Counted from the first letter of the stretch, positions 12,037 through 24,203 are shown. The stretch: DNA of 64,000 nt from Tethya wilhelma (GCA_964030475.1 CAXIPT010000055.1:1-64000); one strand, 5' to 3'. Notes: a model not told the origin generated them from the sequence alone. Numbers and translations are program-made.

Positions 12037-12583
12037 GAGTGTGAGCCAGAGGGGCCTGAGTAAGATCCACCACCTGGAGGCCATTGGCAAGAGGAGACTG
12101 GAAGAGAAAGATTGCATATACACATGATACAGTCTGCCAGAGACTGCCTATATATGAAAGCAAGTGAAATAAACTCATTAAGTATTGTTCTACTACTATG
12201 AGTGTGAGCCAGAACCTGGCAGAGGGGCCTGAGTGAGATCCACCACCTGGAGGCCATTGGCAAGAGGAGACTGGAAGGGAGAAGATGAGAAAGATTGCAT
12301 AATCTATACAGTCTGCCAGAGACTGCCTACCGTATAGCGGGAAAGTTTCACGGTGTCAAACTTTCGCGGAAGTCTCTAGTCAAACATTTTTGCAGTTTTA
12401 ACTTTCGCGGATGAGCTGTGCGCAAGCCCATACGTACGTATAATACATTTCGAAAATTTTCGCGGATAAAAACTTTCACGGATGGATCGTGATCCGCGAA
12501 AACCGCGAAAGTTAAACCCCGCGAAACTTTCCCGCTATATATGAAAGCAAGTGAAATAAACTCATTAAGTATTGTTCTACTCA
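12037..12583 (+). repeat. ~163-bp tandem duplication, second copy split by a MITE
   Basis: Unit 1 is 12037–12199 and unit 2 is 12200–12583. Both contain GAGTGTGAGCCAGA, GATCCACCACCTGGAGGCC, CAGTCTGCCAGAGACTGCC and GAAAGCAAGTGAAATAAAC. Unit 2 is interrupted at 12335–12537, and unit 1 shows the uninterrupted sequence. No gene recognised. Confidence 0.85.
12335..12537. mobile_element. TA-flanked MITE (TAGCGGGAAAGTTT family)
   Basis: It starts TAGCGGGAAAGTTTCACGG and ends CCGCGAAACTTTCCCGCTA, with TA on each side. The interior repeats TTTCGCGGA tracts. A TA duplication suggests a Tc1/mariner-like mobiliser. Confidence 0.85.
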
Positions 12584-14150
12584 ATCAGATTGTGAGAAGT
12601 GATCAAAAGCCTCTGCAGAAGTTCAATCTCCACAGATACAGCCACTGTATACAATCCAACTTCATGCATACATGATTGAATTACCATAATAATCTATGAT
12701 AATAATTAAATTGATAATAATATGGTGTCACAAGTCTCAACTTACTGAGCTGCATGCCTTATTCAGCCTACTAGGCTACTGATCAATGCAGACTTCTGAA
12801 ACTAGTAAAGTATGTATAATTACAGAAAACTGACTTATTTCAGGCTCATCATCTGACTCTCAAGCCTTTGACTTCACAACTTGCAGTGCAGTCGCTAGCC
12901 AGCATGCCACATTCAAGCATTGGATCACTGCTGCTGCATGTACTCAGCTATGTCGACTTCTTGACTGATCACTGACTGATTATGTAGAAAATCAAAGCAG
13001 ACACAAAAGGCCATCATGACAGCAATGCCAATGGGCAATCACGGTGAAAGTCACTGAGACTATAGCTATAGCTAGCTAGCACTGAGTTGAGCAGAATCTG
13101 TTGCTCTCTACCTTTGTTTTTTTATCTGCAGATGGACACTCAGCTCTGCAAACACTAAGTACAAGTAAAACAGTCAAATTTCAAGCTCTAAACCTATTTA
13201 ATTGTGACGACCTTTTCCTAGAGATGACCTTGCAAAAATTTTCTAAGTCCCAAAAGGGTGCGTCAGATAAAAATTAGCGTCCGGGCGGACCAAAAATTTC
13301 GCGAATCACCAAAAAATTTGGCCCTACCCTGAAAATTTTGGTCCGAGTAAGAAAGAAGTTCTCACGAGCCACAGGCTGCTTTGTAGACTCTATTATAAGA
13401 TACTTCTGGGTAGAACAAGTCTAAGTAAATGTAAAAGTAGACTCTACAAACTCAGTTGGACCCTGCCAAGTGGCAGCAAACGCGAGCATCAACTCCCGCG
13501 CCACATGCACGTGATCAACTCCAGGACTCCTATATACCAGGTGCAACTTTTCACAATTATTGTTTCTTATAGTAATACATAAACTTTTCACTAAATCAAT
13601 TCAACTCAGTTTACCAGTTAGTGTAATAGCATATCAAATCAGTCATAAAGCAAAAACAATAACATAGTTACGCACAGATGATAATGCAAGTCGCCTGATT
13701 GCATTGAGATGGTGATTGATCAAGATGGCTCCATGCCACAACTGGAATGATCAAACTAAGTTTAAGTTTGTATTCTCTTTTTCTTTTCCTTAAATCTTGA
13801 TCTTCTAGATCTAGCTATTACCGCACCACCGTCGGAAACTCTGAATCTTGGAGGTCACAGCTTCCTCTGTATTGATCCATGCAAATATGTTAGGGTGCTT
13901 TAGCTTGTTGTGATTGCAGAATGGTAGAGATCAGGGGCACTTGCAATGAATGGTTCAATGCAGCAAACCCATATTATGTAATGAGTGGTAGATGGCTTTG
14001 CCGCTTTGTGTTCATAGTATACTGTTTACTACTGAAATTGTGTTTAGATTGTTTATGCTATTTTTGTTGTTTAAAATATATTTCTGACTGTTACATTACT
14101 CATTCATAGTACAACAGTATACTGTAGTATAAATAGCCTGTTTCTGGCTA
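12584..14150. other. Interior of TIR element 2, no gene recognised
   Basis: Apart from the inverted subterminal copy at 13203–13345 I see nothing coding. A GCACGTGATCAACTC tract at 13509 also occurs inside the MITE at 7071–7223, and may reflect a shared ancestor. Confidence 0.45.
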
Positions 14151-15043
14151 AGGGGGGCAATTTTTTTCAGGGACCACATCTGAAAATCATGGTCCAAGGT
14201 AGCGCACACCTAGGACCAAAATTTTCAGTGGGGGACCAAAATTTTCAAGGTACAATTCTGAAAAAAATGGGCCGGGACCAAAAATTTAAGATAATTCCTT
14301 GAAAATTTTGGTCCGGGGACCAAAATTTTCAGGACCAAAATTCCAGTGACAGTTCTCACTCACAGTATGCAAAAGCCAGCGCATTTCAAGGAAAGTTTGG
14401 ATCATCAACACATAGGTACACTACCTACCTACAACTACTACTAATCATGGGTCCAGCTGATGCTTCTTTAGGCCTAGCAGGGTCTAATCTTTCCCTATTT
14501 TCTCGTTGGATCAAGATTTTTTCCCAGAAAACTTTATATGAACTTGAATATAAGCTTTCTAGACTTATACACACGCACAATAACTACTCTCAACTAAACT
14601 TGGGTCTGTTTAGAAGGTCTTGACTCAATTTCATGATGCTAGTTATTTTGTAGTTACTAGTATGCTAAAAGTTGGTTTCAAGTGGTATGAGCGTATTTGC
14701 CATAAAAGTGGGCGGGGCTGCTGGAAGTTGATTTGAGACATTGTATGGAATGCCCAAGAGTAGAATATCACTGGATTTGCTCGAAATATGATTAGTAGCA
14801 CAATATTCTAAAGATCAGACTACAGCAATCACTCCTATTACATAAATGTATTATTTCCAGAAATCACTATGTGAGATCAATGTCAGGCGTGGTCTTATCT
14901 CATTTATTACTCACTTAATTTAATAGTTTATCCACTCTACTTGACTCTGCAAAATGACTTTAACTTGCTTCAAGTTCAGGAACTGCTTTTTTTGCCTCAA
15001 AACTCCACATGCAATGCTTTAAACTTAGGTGCCCGAATTACCC

Positions 15044-17210
15044 TCACGCCCCCCATTTTTCGCAAAAATTAAACTAGATGACATATTCGGTCTCCACAGC
15101 CATAACTATGGTAGCATGCAGATTGTTTTAGCTGCTGCAGATACTGTATATAGTAAGTTATTATTGTGTAGCTCAGCTTCAGGTTCAGTGTATTTACTTC
15201 TGGAGGTCGCATATCACTCCAATGCTGTCACAGAGTATGATGCTCTGATGCTGTCACGTATTGATCCCGAGCACCTCATTTACGGCGGATCCCAGCTAAA
15301 GTTTCATTTCGTACATCTCTTTAATGCAATAATGAAGTCAGGACATATCCCTCCCGCTTTTCAAAGGGGGTTAGTAATCCCAATTCCCAAAAGTCAGCAC
15401 AAGGATCTTACTAATCCCTCAAATTATAGAGGCATCACCTTGCTCTCGAATGTCAGTAAAATTCTAGAAAAGCTTATTCTACTGAGAATCTCCCAGCAGG
15501 AAAATCCTCCGGTACTGAACCCATTGCAAGGTGGACATTCCAACCAAATCACAGTTGTCTGCACACTGCTTTTGTTCTTCAAGAAGCCATTGACTCTATC
15601 AGAGACACAGGAAAGAAAGCATATGTAGCCGTGAAAAAGGCATTTGATACAGTCTGGCATGAAGGCCTGCTAGTAAAATTATATCAAAAAGGCGTCCGAG
15701 GCTCTATCTGGAAGGTAATAAAAAATTTTACCAATCTTCTCGCAGCTCTGTCCTATGGAACAGTAAGACATCTGCCTCATTTCCTATCCGGCAAGGTATA
15801 CGGCAAGGTGGTGTTCTGTCGCCTTTTCTCTATTGCCTGTTTGTAGATGAACTTTTAGATATTTTATCCAAGTCTGGTTTTGGGGCAAGAATCAATGACA
15901 TCTATTGTGGAGCTCCTATGTATGCTGATGACCTAGCCCTCATTGCTAGCTCCCCCGCGAAGAACTCCAAGCTATGCTTATAAGATCGTTGAATCCTATG
16001 CAAGGAATTGGCATTACAAGCTGAATGCCGAAAGTCTGCAGTAATGGTCTTGGGTGAGTCCACAGCCTCTAGAACTGCAAACAGGAAAACCCGTGATTGG
16101 ATTCTAAGTGGACGAGCTGAAGCACCTTGGCATTCTGCGGTCAGTCTTTAACTCACCGTACTGCTGGAAGATGCACATCCGGCCACAGTGCCTTCTTTGC
16201 ACTGAATGGAGTTGGAGCTAGATTTGGCAACCTTCACCCCATTACCTCCTATCGCATCTATGCAGCTATTGCTATTCCGATCCTCCTGTACGGAGCAGAG
16301 CTGTGGAACATCTCCAGGACAGAAAACACAATGCTAGAGAGAGTACATAGAAAGATTCTTAGGACAATCCAAGGACTGCCTGTGAGATGTCCTGCTAGCT
16401 CTCTACACACCCTCCTGGGCTCTACTGACATTTTAACTATGATTAGATCTCGGAAACTTAACTTTATTGCCTCAATTATAAACTTACCCGACAATTCTCT
16501 GGTTAAGAGGGTGTTGAAGGCAAAAACAGAGAGTTCCTCTACCCGTGGGCTTGTCCCTTCCTATGAAAATCTACTTTCGGAACTTAATCTCCCCTACCTA
16601 GAGCACCTAGTAGCTGTGCCTCCTAAGTGTAATGTGTGGAAGAGAGTGACAAAACATCAGCTTAATATACAATCGTACCTTGGCTTTCTAGATGACTGTG
16701 CAGGCTATAATCTAAGTGATTGTGATTTCACTCCGGGTAAACCGTCTCAACTCTGGCAGTACACTATTGGGGACCCTGCCCGCACCAAGAGATCAAATTT
16801 TAGATTTCTCGGATGTGGTGGCCTTGAAGACAACTGCTCAAGATTTCGCTATCGAAGCCGAAATGTTAGACAAGGTGATCCCTCCTGCAAACTTTGCTCA
16901 GCTCCCATAGAAGACGCTTTGCACTTCATCAGCTGCTGCCTGGCTTTGCAAGTGAGGCGTGTGGCAGTGATTAATGCAGCCCCGCCCCACATTAAGTCAC
17001 TAATTCCCGATCCTATCACGTGCCCTGAATCCTTCTCAAATACCATACTGGGTATCAACTGGATTGATAACGAGGAGGTTCAAAACTTTTGTGTCAATTT
17101 TCTAGCTGATCTTAGGGCCTACCGCCAACAGTTACTTACTGACATTAACTGAATCGGGTCTTACAAGACCAACTCTCCTTTACTGGAGGCAAAAAAGAAG
17201 AAGAAGAAGA
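15044..17210 (+). pseudogene. Non-LTR retrotransposon (LINE) reverse transcriptase, broken
   Basis: This encodes the RT and C-terminal part of a LINE ORF2, which copies element RNA at a nicked target. The frame from 15180 carries the fingers segment with PIPKSQHKDLTNPSNYRGIT. After a frame change near 15545 comes KKAFDTVWHEGLLVKLYQKG. After another near 15735 come RQGIRQGGVLSPFLYCLFVD and the catalytic YADD (15921–15932). After a stop near 15980 a long frame (16127–17152) covers the thumb and C-terminal region, with a C-x2-C…H-x3-C zinc-type motif near 16890–16940. The endonuclease end is missing, so the copy is 5' truncated. It ends in an AAG repeat tail (17190–17210). The clade is not assigned. 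Confidence 0.88.
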
Positions 17211-17215
17211 TATAT

Positions 17216-18246
17216 CGCTCCAGCTGGCCAGGGGTACCCCAGGTACTTATTATAAAACCAGGAACCGGAAATGAGGAAATGAGGAAATGAAAAAAATGAG
17301 GAAATGGAGTGGTATCAGGCTCCTGGCAGGCTGTGCAATTGCATAACTTTTCAAGCACCATTTTTCTTTTGCTGGAATAAGTGATTATAGAATTTGCTGT
17401 CACAGTATGACTATCTGATAATATTACAATTGTGATTGAACGTGTCATAAATACTAAACAAAAACATGATTTACAGCACAAAGAGGAGAGTAAACACTCC
17501 ACTCTGCAATTGAACCAAAAGCATAGCCTGATAGAAGCTACCAAAAGCATGCTTCTAAGCTGAATATAATGGACCTCTCAGTGGAAATGCATGCGGTCAT
17601 GATGGTAGCCCTGCATGATGACATACTAGTAGGCAATCTGGTATCATGTTGAGATGTGGCTAAATTACTAATGACATTGTACTGCAGGCAACAATCCTGG
17701 TTGAGATATAACCTTCAGAGATGTCAGTGTTTTTGTTCAAAATTATTGTGTACTTAGTCAATGTTTCTACTGAATTGAAGGTACTGAATGTTATGCCTTT
17801 TTCCATGCCCTTCCCCTCCCACTGAGGCTATATACATGATAGGTGCACAGTGCCACATAGCTCATCTGTCAGTCTGACAATTACATTTTAGTGTAGATGT
17901 CTTTACAATGCGTCCAGACTCCTTGGTTAGCATCACCACTAAGCATATCTTCTTTGCTTCAGCACTGAGTATGATTTTTGGAGATAGAAAGGTGCGCATT
18001 ATATTGAATTGCATGCATGACAATCTTTCAAGCACAACACTCAGTCAGTGATCTTACTCACAAGACACGTAGGCTAGATGCCTCTGTAGCTTAGTATTCT
18101 GAGCGTGTCTATCAAACTTCTACAGTAACAAACCACTCATACAGTCAGTCGATCAGGTAGAAATCACTCATTTCCTCATTCCTCCATTTCCTCGTTTCCC
18201 AGTTCCTTATTTCCTGTTCCTGGTTTTATAAGTACCCTCGCTCCAG
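17216..18246. mobile_element. Candidate TIR element with GAGGAAAT-rich arms
   Basis: Arms 17237–17305 and 18160–18235 are inverted copies containing TATAAAACCAGGAAC and repeated GAGGAAAT. The 8-mer CGCTCCAG lies at both edges (17216–17223, 18239–18246) and may be a target duplication. It abuts the LINE tail. The interior has no recognised gene. Confidence 0.5.
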
Positions 18247-18320
18247 TGCTGTCACTTGTCATTCCAGTAATCTCACCTTTGACCTTCCTAATTGTTATTC
18301 AGTGTTGAGTACTGTACATC

Positions 18321-18444
18321 GTAGTACGGAAGCCGAGAGTGACCATTCACATTCACGATCAATTTTACCAGTTTAACAATGTATTCATCAATTTAGGTTC
18401 ACATTCACGATCAATTATACTAGATTAGCGACATATTCACACAT
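18321..18444 (+). repeat. CATTCA-type minisatellite arm, fragment
   Basis: Same sequence type as the arms at 53441–53760 and 59276–59608 (CGGAAGCCGAGAGTGACC, CACATTCACGATCAATT). It is cut by an N at 18445, after which foldback A sequence begins. Confidence 0.75.
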
Positions 18445-18445
18445 N

Positions 18446-18540
18446 TCCATCTTGTTTGCGTTCTTTTTACGATTTAGCCATTCCTGTTCTCATTACATTT
18501 CCAATGTTTTTTTTTTACTTGTAGTTATATACAGATCGAC
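18446..18540 (-). repeat. Foldback repeat A, single arm
   Basis: Right arm only (CCATCTTGTTTGCG, ACGATTTAGCCATTCC, CATTACATTTCCAATG), directly after an N. The left arm is absent. Confidence 0.7.
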
Positions 18541-18723
18541 TGTTTGAATTCAGTGGTAATCCAGAGTAAATGAGAAATTGTCTTTACTGATTGCATTGCA
18601 GACTATGTGCAATGTGGGTGTGTTTGTGATTACAGACTGAAATGAAGCTTCCTAACTTTAATTGTTTTCCACATTTGGCTTTTACTACTTATATAGTTAT
18701 TAGTGTGATGTTGTTTCAGTAAT

Positions 18724-20257
18724 ATATTCCCAGTACGGTAGTACTGGGTACATAGGAATGGCACGGATGTCCCATTAGCTTAATACAAATATTCATGTAA
18801 ATAACTCTGCAAAAACTGAGCGCTTGGCACTAAAAGGCTCTTTAAGCTACTATTTAGCCTTTTCTCTTTCTAAAAAACATGGTTTAAAACCATCGCTAAA
18901 TAACGAACACAAACATGCCAAACCTCCAATTTTCTCTATCTTCTTCTTCTTCTAACTTGGCTCAACTTTTCGCAGAGACTATTCACTTTTAGAAGTTGAA
19001 CGAACAAACTTGAGGACAGTCGCTTTTGCCATCAGTTTTTGTGCCTCTCATAGATACAAGACGAAAAGCGCCTTCTCCATATGGCGGCCATTAATTTCTA
19101 ATCATTAATCATTCATTAGATAGCTAGCCTAACAACCCTTTCCATATTCAAGTGCACTTTATTTGGAATCTATTGCACTTCTGTCCTATCCTGTCATTCT
19201 CTGTGTTCAGCTCTTTAGTAGGGAAGTTATTTTTAGCTAACAAGACACAAATATAATAGACATACTGAATCATGTTCATCCTGCTGGTTCACAGTTTCAG
19301 CTGTCTGAAACGCATAGAGCTGTTGGCTGCTCACTGAGGCTCAGGCTACTGAATGACTAAATTCCACTGATCATTGTAAACAATTTTTCAAAAAAAAAAT
19401 AAAACAAACAAGTACAAAAAACAATAGGCAAATATAGGATGGCAAATCGTAAAAAAAGTGAGCAAACAAGATAGGAATGGTTGTCAGATTGAGCAAAGTT
19501 CATTCCTGTGTCCGCTACAATGTCATTGAGCTATGAACATAAGGTGACACAGTGAAATGAACTCACTCAATCTGACAACTATTCCTATCTTGTTTGCTCA
19601 TTTTTTTATGATTTGGCCATTCTTATATTTGCATTACATTTCTAATGTTTTTTATACTTGTTTGTTCTTTTTTTAAAAAAATTAATAATTGTTTACAATA
19701 TCATTTGTGTCTTGTTAGCTGAAAATAACTTCCCTACTGTAGAGCTGAACACAGAGAACGACAGGATAGGACAGAACTCGGGGCACTGCATACTGCAATA
19801 GATTCCAAATAACGCTCACTGAAAATGTCGTTAGGCTAGCTAGCTAATGAATAATGCATGTTTAGAAATTAATGGCCGCCATATGGAGAAGGCACTTTTC
19901 GCCTTGTATCTAGCGACTCAATGAGAGATACCAAAACTAATGGCAAAAGCGACTGTCCCCATAGAAATTAAGTTTGTTTGTTCAAGAATCAGCTTCTAGT
20001 CTCTGAGAAAAGTTGAGCCAAGATAAAAGAAGAATAAGAAGAAGATGGAGAAAATTGAAGGTTTGGCATATTTTAGTTTGGTACTTTAGCGATGGTTTTA
20101 GGCCATGTTTTTGGGCTCATTAGAAAGAGAAAGAGCTAACTAGTAGCTCAAGAAGCCTTTTAAAGCCAAGCGCTCAGTTTTTGCAGAGTTATCCGCGTGA
20201 ATATTTGTATTGTGCTAATGGGCCATCCATTCCATTCCTATGTACCCAGTACTATCT
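18724..20257. repeat. Full-length foldback repeat B with A centre
   Basis: The left arm (18724–19390) starts with the hairpin CCCAGTACGGTAGTACTGGG. The right arm (19690–20257) is its inverted copy, ending in a partial hairpin. Repeat A (19395–19695) sits between them. The arms share GGCACGGATG, AACTCTGCAAAAACTGAG, GCGGCCATTAATTTC and CTAACAAGACACAAAT. This copy shows that A plus B can form one ~1.5-kb inverted-repeat unit. Confidence 0.8.
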
Positions 20258-20261
20258 ATAC

Positions 20262-20830
20262 AAGTAAAAAAAAACATTGGAAATGTAAGGAGACATAGGA
20301 ATGGCCAAATCGTAAAAAGAAAGCAAACAAGATGAAATGGCTATTTGAGTGCATGTGTGCAGAATTCTTCCTGTGTGGGCTGCATGTAGTACTCTCTTCC
20401 AATGTTGAGTCCCACATGTTGCCCATAGGAATAATTCTTTACACACTCAAACAGCCATTCCATCTTGTTTGCTTTCTTTTTACGATTTGGCCATTCCTAT
20501 GTCTCATTATATTTCCAATGTTTTTTTTTTACTTGTTTGTTCTCATTTTTTCACAATTCTATGAATCACATTTGAGTTCGAGTTTGTGTATATATACAGT
20601 AGTTACTTGTACTCTATATATCAGCATGAATATTACAGCTTGTATAAGTATGCTATCAGTAAAGTGAAGCATCTCAGCACTGGAGGCTGGAGTGTATCTA
20701 ACAAAATTTACTAGCTCTACTCATCTTCTTATAATGACAACAACATAATAAGTGTAACATTAAAGTAGTCTATTCACCTCCTAAAATTTAATATTGAAGA
20801 CTGAAAGATTACAGATGCATGTTACAGAGA
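20262..20830 (-). repeat. Foldback repeat A and proximal B body
   Basis: The A arms surround 20340–20470 (CAAACAAGATGAAATGGC / GCCATTCCATCTTGTTTGC). B body landmarks follow: CACTGGAGGCTGGAG, TCTATTCACCTCCTAAA. Confidence 0.75.
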
Positions 20831-21325
20831 GATGATGTCATGCCTGTGTGTTAATTTTTATACAATCATGATCATAATGATATGGGTCATACCTCCAGTT
20901 TTGGCGAGCTAATGCCGGGCTGGTTGATCGGGCTGCTTAGAGCTTTATTGGCACTCTCCAGGCTCTTGACCAACTTTTGAGCATTCCAATTCGATTGGAT
21001 CTGAGTGCTTGGGTTTGGTAGAGGTGGCCCAAGGAGGTGCTGGTCTGCATGCCCACTTGTTGGAGGATCGGGATCTGAACTGACGCTGTCAGTAAGGGAT
21101 AAAAGCCGTTGTTGGATCGGATCAGCTAGGGAACTGTTCCGTAAAACTTGCGAAGATTGTCAAGATTGTCAACTTAGACAGAGTTCCATTCAGCAAGCTT
21201 CATAGTCTCAGATTCAATTTTTACTACGGCAGCCAGCCAGACTGCAAGCCAACCACCTGCATGTTTACGAGGTCCCATCCCATAGAACAACGTACCCAAT
21301 TATCATGTAAATAAAAGGGAAAACA
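20831..21325. other. Unassigned segment, relatively GC-rich at 20900–21200
   Basis: A 66-codon open frame (21005–21205) has no recognised motif. Its base composition is higher in GC than its neighbours, so it may be a fragment of a coding exon or element. I would not call a gene. Confidence 0.3.
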
Positions 21326-21326
21326 N

Positions 21327-21547
21327 GAGAAAATTGGAGGTTTGGCATATGTGTGTTTGTTACTTTAGCGATGGTTTTAGGCCATGTTTTTGGGCTCATT
21401 AGAAAGAGAAAGAGCTAAATAGTAGCTTTAGAAGCCTTTTAGTGCTAAGCGCTCAGTTTTTGCAGAGTTATTCGCGTGAATATTTGTATTGCGCTAATGG
21501 GCCATCCGTGCCATTCCTGTGTACCCAGTACTACCGTACTGGGAATT
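21327..21547 (-). repeat. Foldback repeat B, distal end with hairpin
   Basis: It starts right after an N with GAGAAAATTGGAGGTTTGG and ends TACCCAGTACTACCGTACTG. Compare 28260–28472 and 46290–46510. Confidence 0.8.
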
Positions 21548-21944
21548 ATCATGTTAAATAGGAAAAATTAAAGCTAATAAGTAAGTAGAAATTAAGGATA
21601 GAGCAGTGGTATCCCACTGCAAGGCTACCAGCTGATTGCTTGATAGAAAGTGTGCAATCTGCCCTCACAGCCAGACTCAGTACAGGGCTAGGTTACCATT
21701 CTGGGCAGAGCCTCCTTTTAGTCAATCCAAAACACCAAATTCGTATGGTCAGGTGACTATCACATGCCTTAGTCGATCAACACTCAGTCAGACATGCTGA
21801 ACTAAGCTTGCAAAGAAATTTGAAAGTGTAGTGTTGCACCCCTCAAAATAGACCATTTCAACTTAACGTCTCTGGCATCCCCAATTAAGTTCTTGCCGGA
21901 TAAGTTAATTTGGTCATATAATTCCAAAGCTTAATCATACAATG

Positions 21945-23010
21945 TACACACTTTAAGGTCCACCGCTTGGACCATGCATACCTTGAGATCCACTGCTGTT
22001 GGATTGTACATAGTTGGAGGTCCACCATGTGGACCATGCATACAGTGTACTTTAAGATCCACCACACTGGAAAGATGAGTGGTCCACGTGGACCGTTGAA
22101 AGGGCTCATTGGCAAAGAATGCCCCACTGGGGATTGTACATAATTAAAACTACTGGATATAATTATGCATAATAATTATTAGAGTAATTTAGGTGGCTAT
22201 GGATCCACCACTGTGGATCATGCATACTTGAAAAATTCACTGCTATGGATATGCATAATTATATATATATGGCCAAGGATCCACCGCTGTTGGATCGTGC
22301 ATACTTTTAGGTCCACCGCGTGGACCATGCATACTTCAAGATCCACCGCTATTGGCCCCATTTAGGTCCATGTATGGCGTAGACCATGCAAACTTTAAGA
22401 TCTGCCGCTGTTGATTGTACATACTTTGAGGTCCACCGCGTGGACCATGCATACATCAAGATCCACCACTCGAATGGTCCGCGCGGGCCATTGAATGGGC
22501 AAATTGGCAAAGAATCCTCTTTCGGTGGACTGTGCATAAGTAAAACTACCACTGCTGTGGATATGCATAATTATAGTTATTATGTGGCCAAGGATCCACC
22601 GCTGTGGGTCGTACATACTTGAAAGTAAACTTCTGCGGATATGCAGAGTCCAACGCTGTTGGATCGGGCATACTTCAAAATCTACTGCGGTGAATATGCA
22701 TCATGAGTTATAGTAATTTATGTGGCCATAGATCCACTGCTGTGGATCGTGCATACTTTAAAAGTCCACTGTTGGATCGTAAGGTCCGCCGCGTGGACGA
22801 TGCATACTTCAAGATCCACCACTGTTGGATCGTGCATACGTTAAGGTCCACTGCGTGGACTAGGCATACTTCAAGATACACCGCTTCAGAGAGACAGAGA
22901 GATCACGTGGACCTTAAAAACCACCCTGAGGATAAAAGTGGTCACTGACAAAGAATCCACTGCCGTGCATTGTGCATAATTTAAACCATGGACCACTGCT
23001 GTGGATATGC
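21945..23010 (+). repeat. Satellite of short palindromes
   Basis: Two alternating half-units of ~30–32 bp recur. One holds GGTCCACCGCGTGGACC (7-bp stem), the other GATCCACCGCTGTTGGATC (6-bp stem). Both are followed by a TGCATACTT linker. A longer-range order is visible, with CAAAGAATCC-type and GGATATGCATAATTAT-type segments recurring about every 400 bp (22115, 22510, 22950). Isolated pieces occur at 24003–24100, 25312–25520 and 26484–26585. Confidence 0.8.
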
Positions 23011-23017
23011 ATAATTA

Positions 23018-23090
23018 TTGGGGCGAGCATGAGTGAGCCCCACATAAGCATGTCGAACGAGGCATTTTGTATGTCTGTATATATATATAT
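23018..23090 (+). repeat. Dispersed repeat D
   Basis: GGGGCGAGCATGAGTGAGCC followed by CACATAAGC and a TCGAACGAGG tract recurs inverted at 46521–46585. Confidence 0.65.
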
Positions 23091-24002
23091 TATAGTGATG
23101 TAATCGTCCCACCGACCGCTTTTGGTATATCTGAACTATATTCTAATTGTTCCTTAACCGCATGCCATGCCACGTGTCTATAAAAAATTACAAAGCCCTA
23201 AAAATATTGTAAACACTGGCGCAGATCATCCCGGCACTAAGAAGTGTTTACGTAGAATTGGCACAGAAAAAGTTAGAGCATGTTTTACTCCAGGTGGCAA
23301 CAACATACACGAAGGTAAGCTCATTGTATCTCTATGTTCGTCCGCTAAATTCATACTTTATACTTGTATATGAACACATGCAGTGCTTCAGTAAAACCTG
23401 GCGGCAAGCAGAATAGTTTCAGCTGAATTAACTACTGCAGTAATGTTGGGTGTAAGGATGGGTGCCAAACGTACAGGATAATGAAAGCAGAAGCTAGAAC
23501 AACTGTGAGAGGCTTTAAACTAGAAAGCCCAGAGCTCAAGAGTCAAAACTGCTCATAACTCTAAACATGATACAACAGCTACTATAGCTAAAAATCAATG
23601 CATGCATGGTGCTGAGACCCCTGCATGAGTAGCCATGAGAGTAACTGCTATCTGGCAATTGCATGAGAGGATATCCCTCTTGAGCAGTAATGAGAATAAC
23701 TAGCAGCCTGGGACTCAAAGAAAATTAACAATCAGTCAAACAAAAATATTATTGGTTGACAGAGTGTTATTAGGTCGTACATAAATTGTGTATTTATGCC
23801 ATTATACTCTTTCACCAGTGCTATAACAAATAATATGCTCTAGCCTCATTTCCAGATAGCCTATTTCATACTAGGCTCCCCTTTGACCTTACACTCAGCG
23901 CATGTAGAGTCAAAGGTGCAGCCTATTGCTAGCTGCAACGAGACTAGTTCCTACATGCAAGCACATGAGCTTGCTCGTGCTCATGCTTGCATGCCACTAG
24001 TA
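23091..24002. other. Non-coding stretch
   Basis: No gene or repeat recognised. A small open frame at 23167–23373 has no family features. Confidence 0.4.
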
Positions 24003-24100
24003 TAACATATGCAGCCAAGGATCCACCACTGTTGTATCATGCATACTTTCAAGGTCCACCCGGTGGACCATGTATACTTCAAGATCGACCACTCTTGGGG
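24003..24100 (+). repeat. Palindrome satellite, fragment
   Basis: Three half-units with CCAAGGATCCACC, GTCCACCCGGTGGACC and a decayed third unit. Confidence 0.7.
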
Positions 24101-24203
24101 GACTCAAAACGAGAGACACAGCATGGAAGTCGTACAATAGCATACCCATACAATAACAAGAGAGCTTTCAAATGTCGCAAATGAAGAGCTACACTCAAGT
24201 TCC

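Larger units (their letters stand above)
11837..14351. mobile_element. TGTCAC-type TIR element 2 (Ginger-like candidate)
   Basis: It starts TGTCACGGAAATTTTGGTCC and ends GGACCAAAATTCCAGTGACA. A GTTC duplication lies on both sides (11833–11836, 14352–14355). The palindrome-forming motif GGACCAAAATTTTC recurs at both ends, at least five times in 14210–14345. A ~120-bp segment near 11880–11960 recurs inverted at 13203–13300, so there is internal rearrangement or a nested copy. No transposase was recognised. Confidence 0.65.

Noticed and set aside
13921..14109. Small cysteine/leucine-rich ORF
   Set aside because: It lies in the AT-rich interior of TIR element 2 and has no family features, signal for splicing or repeats of its own.
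16258..16494. Minus-strand ORF over the LINE
   Set aside because: It is antisense to the C-terminal region of the LINE protein, which reads on the + strand.
21945..23010. CRISPR-like repeat–spacer array
   Set aside because: Linkers are as repetitive as the palindromes and there are no unique spacers or cas genes.
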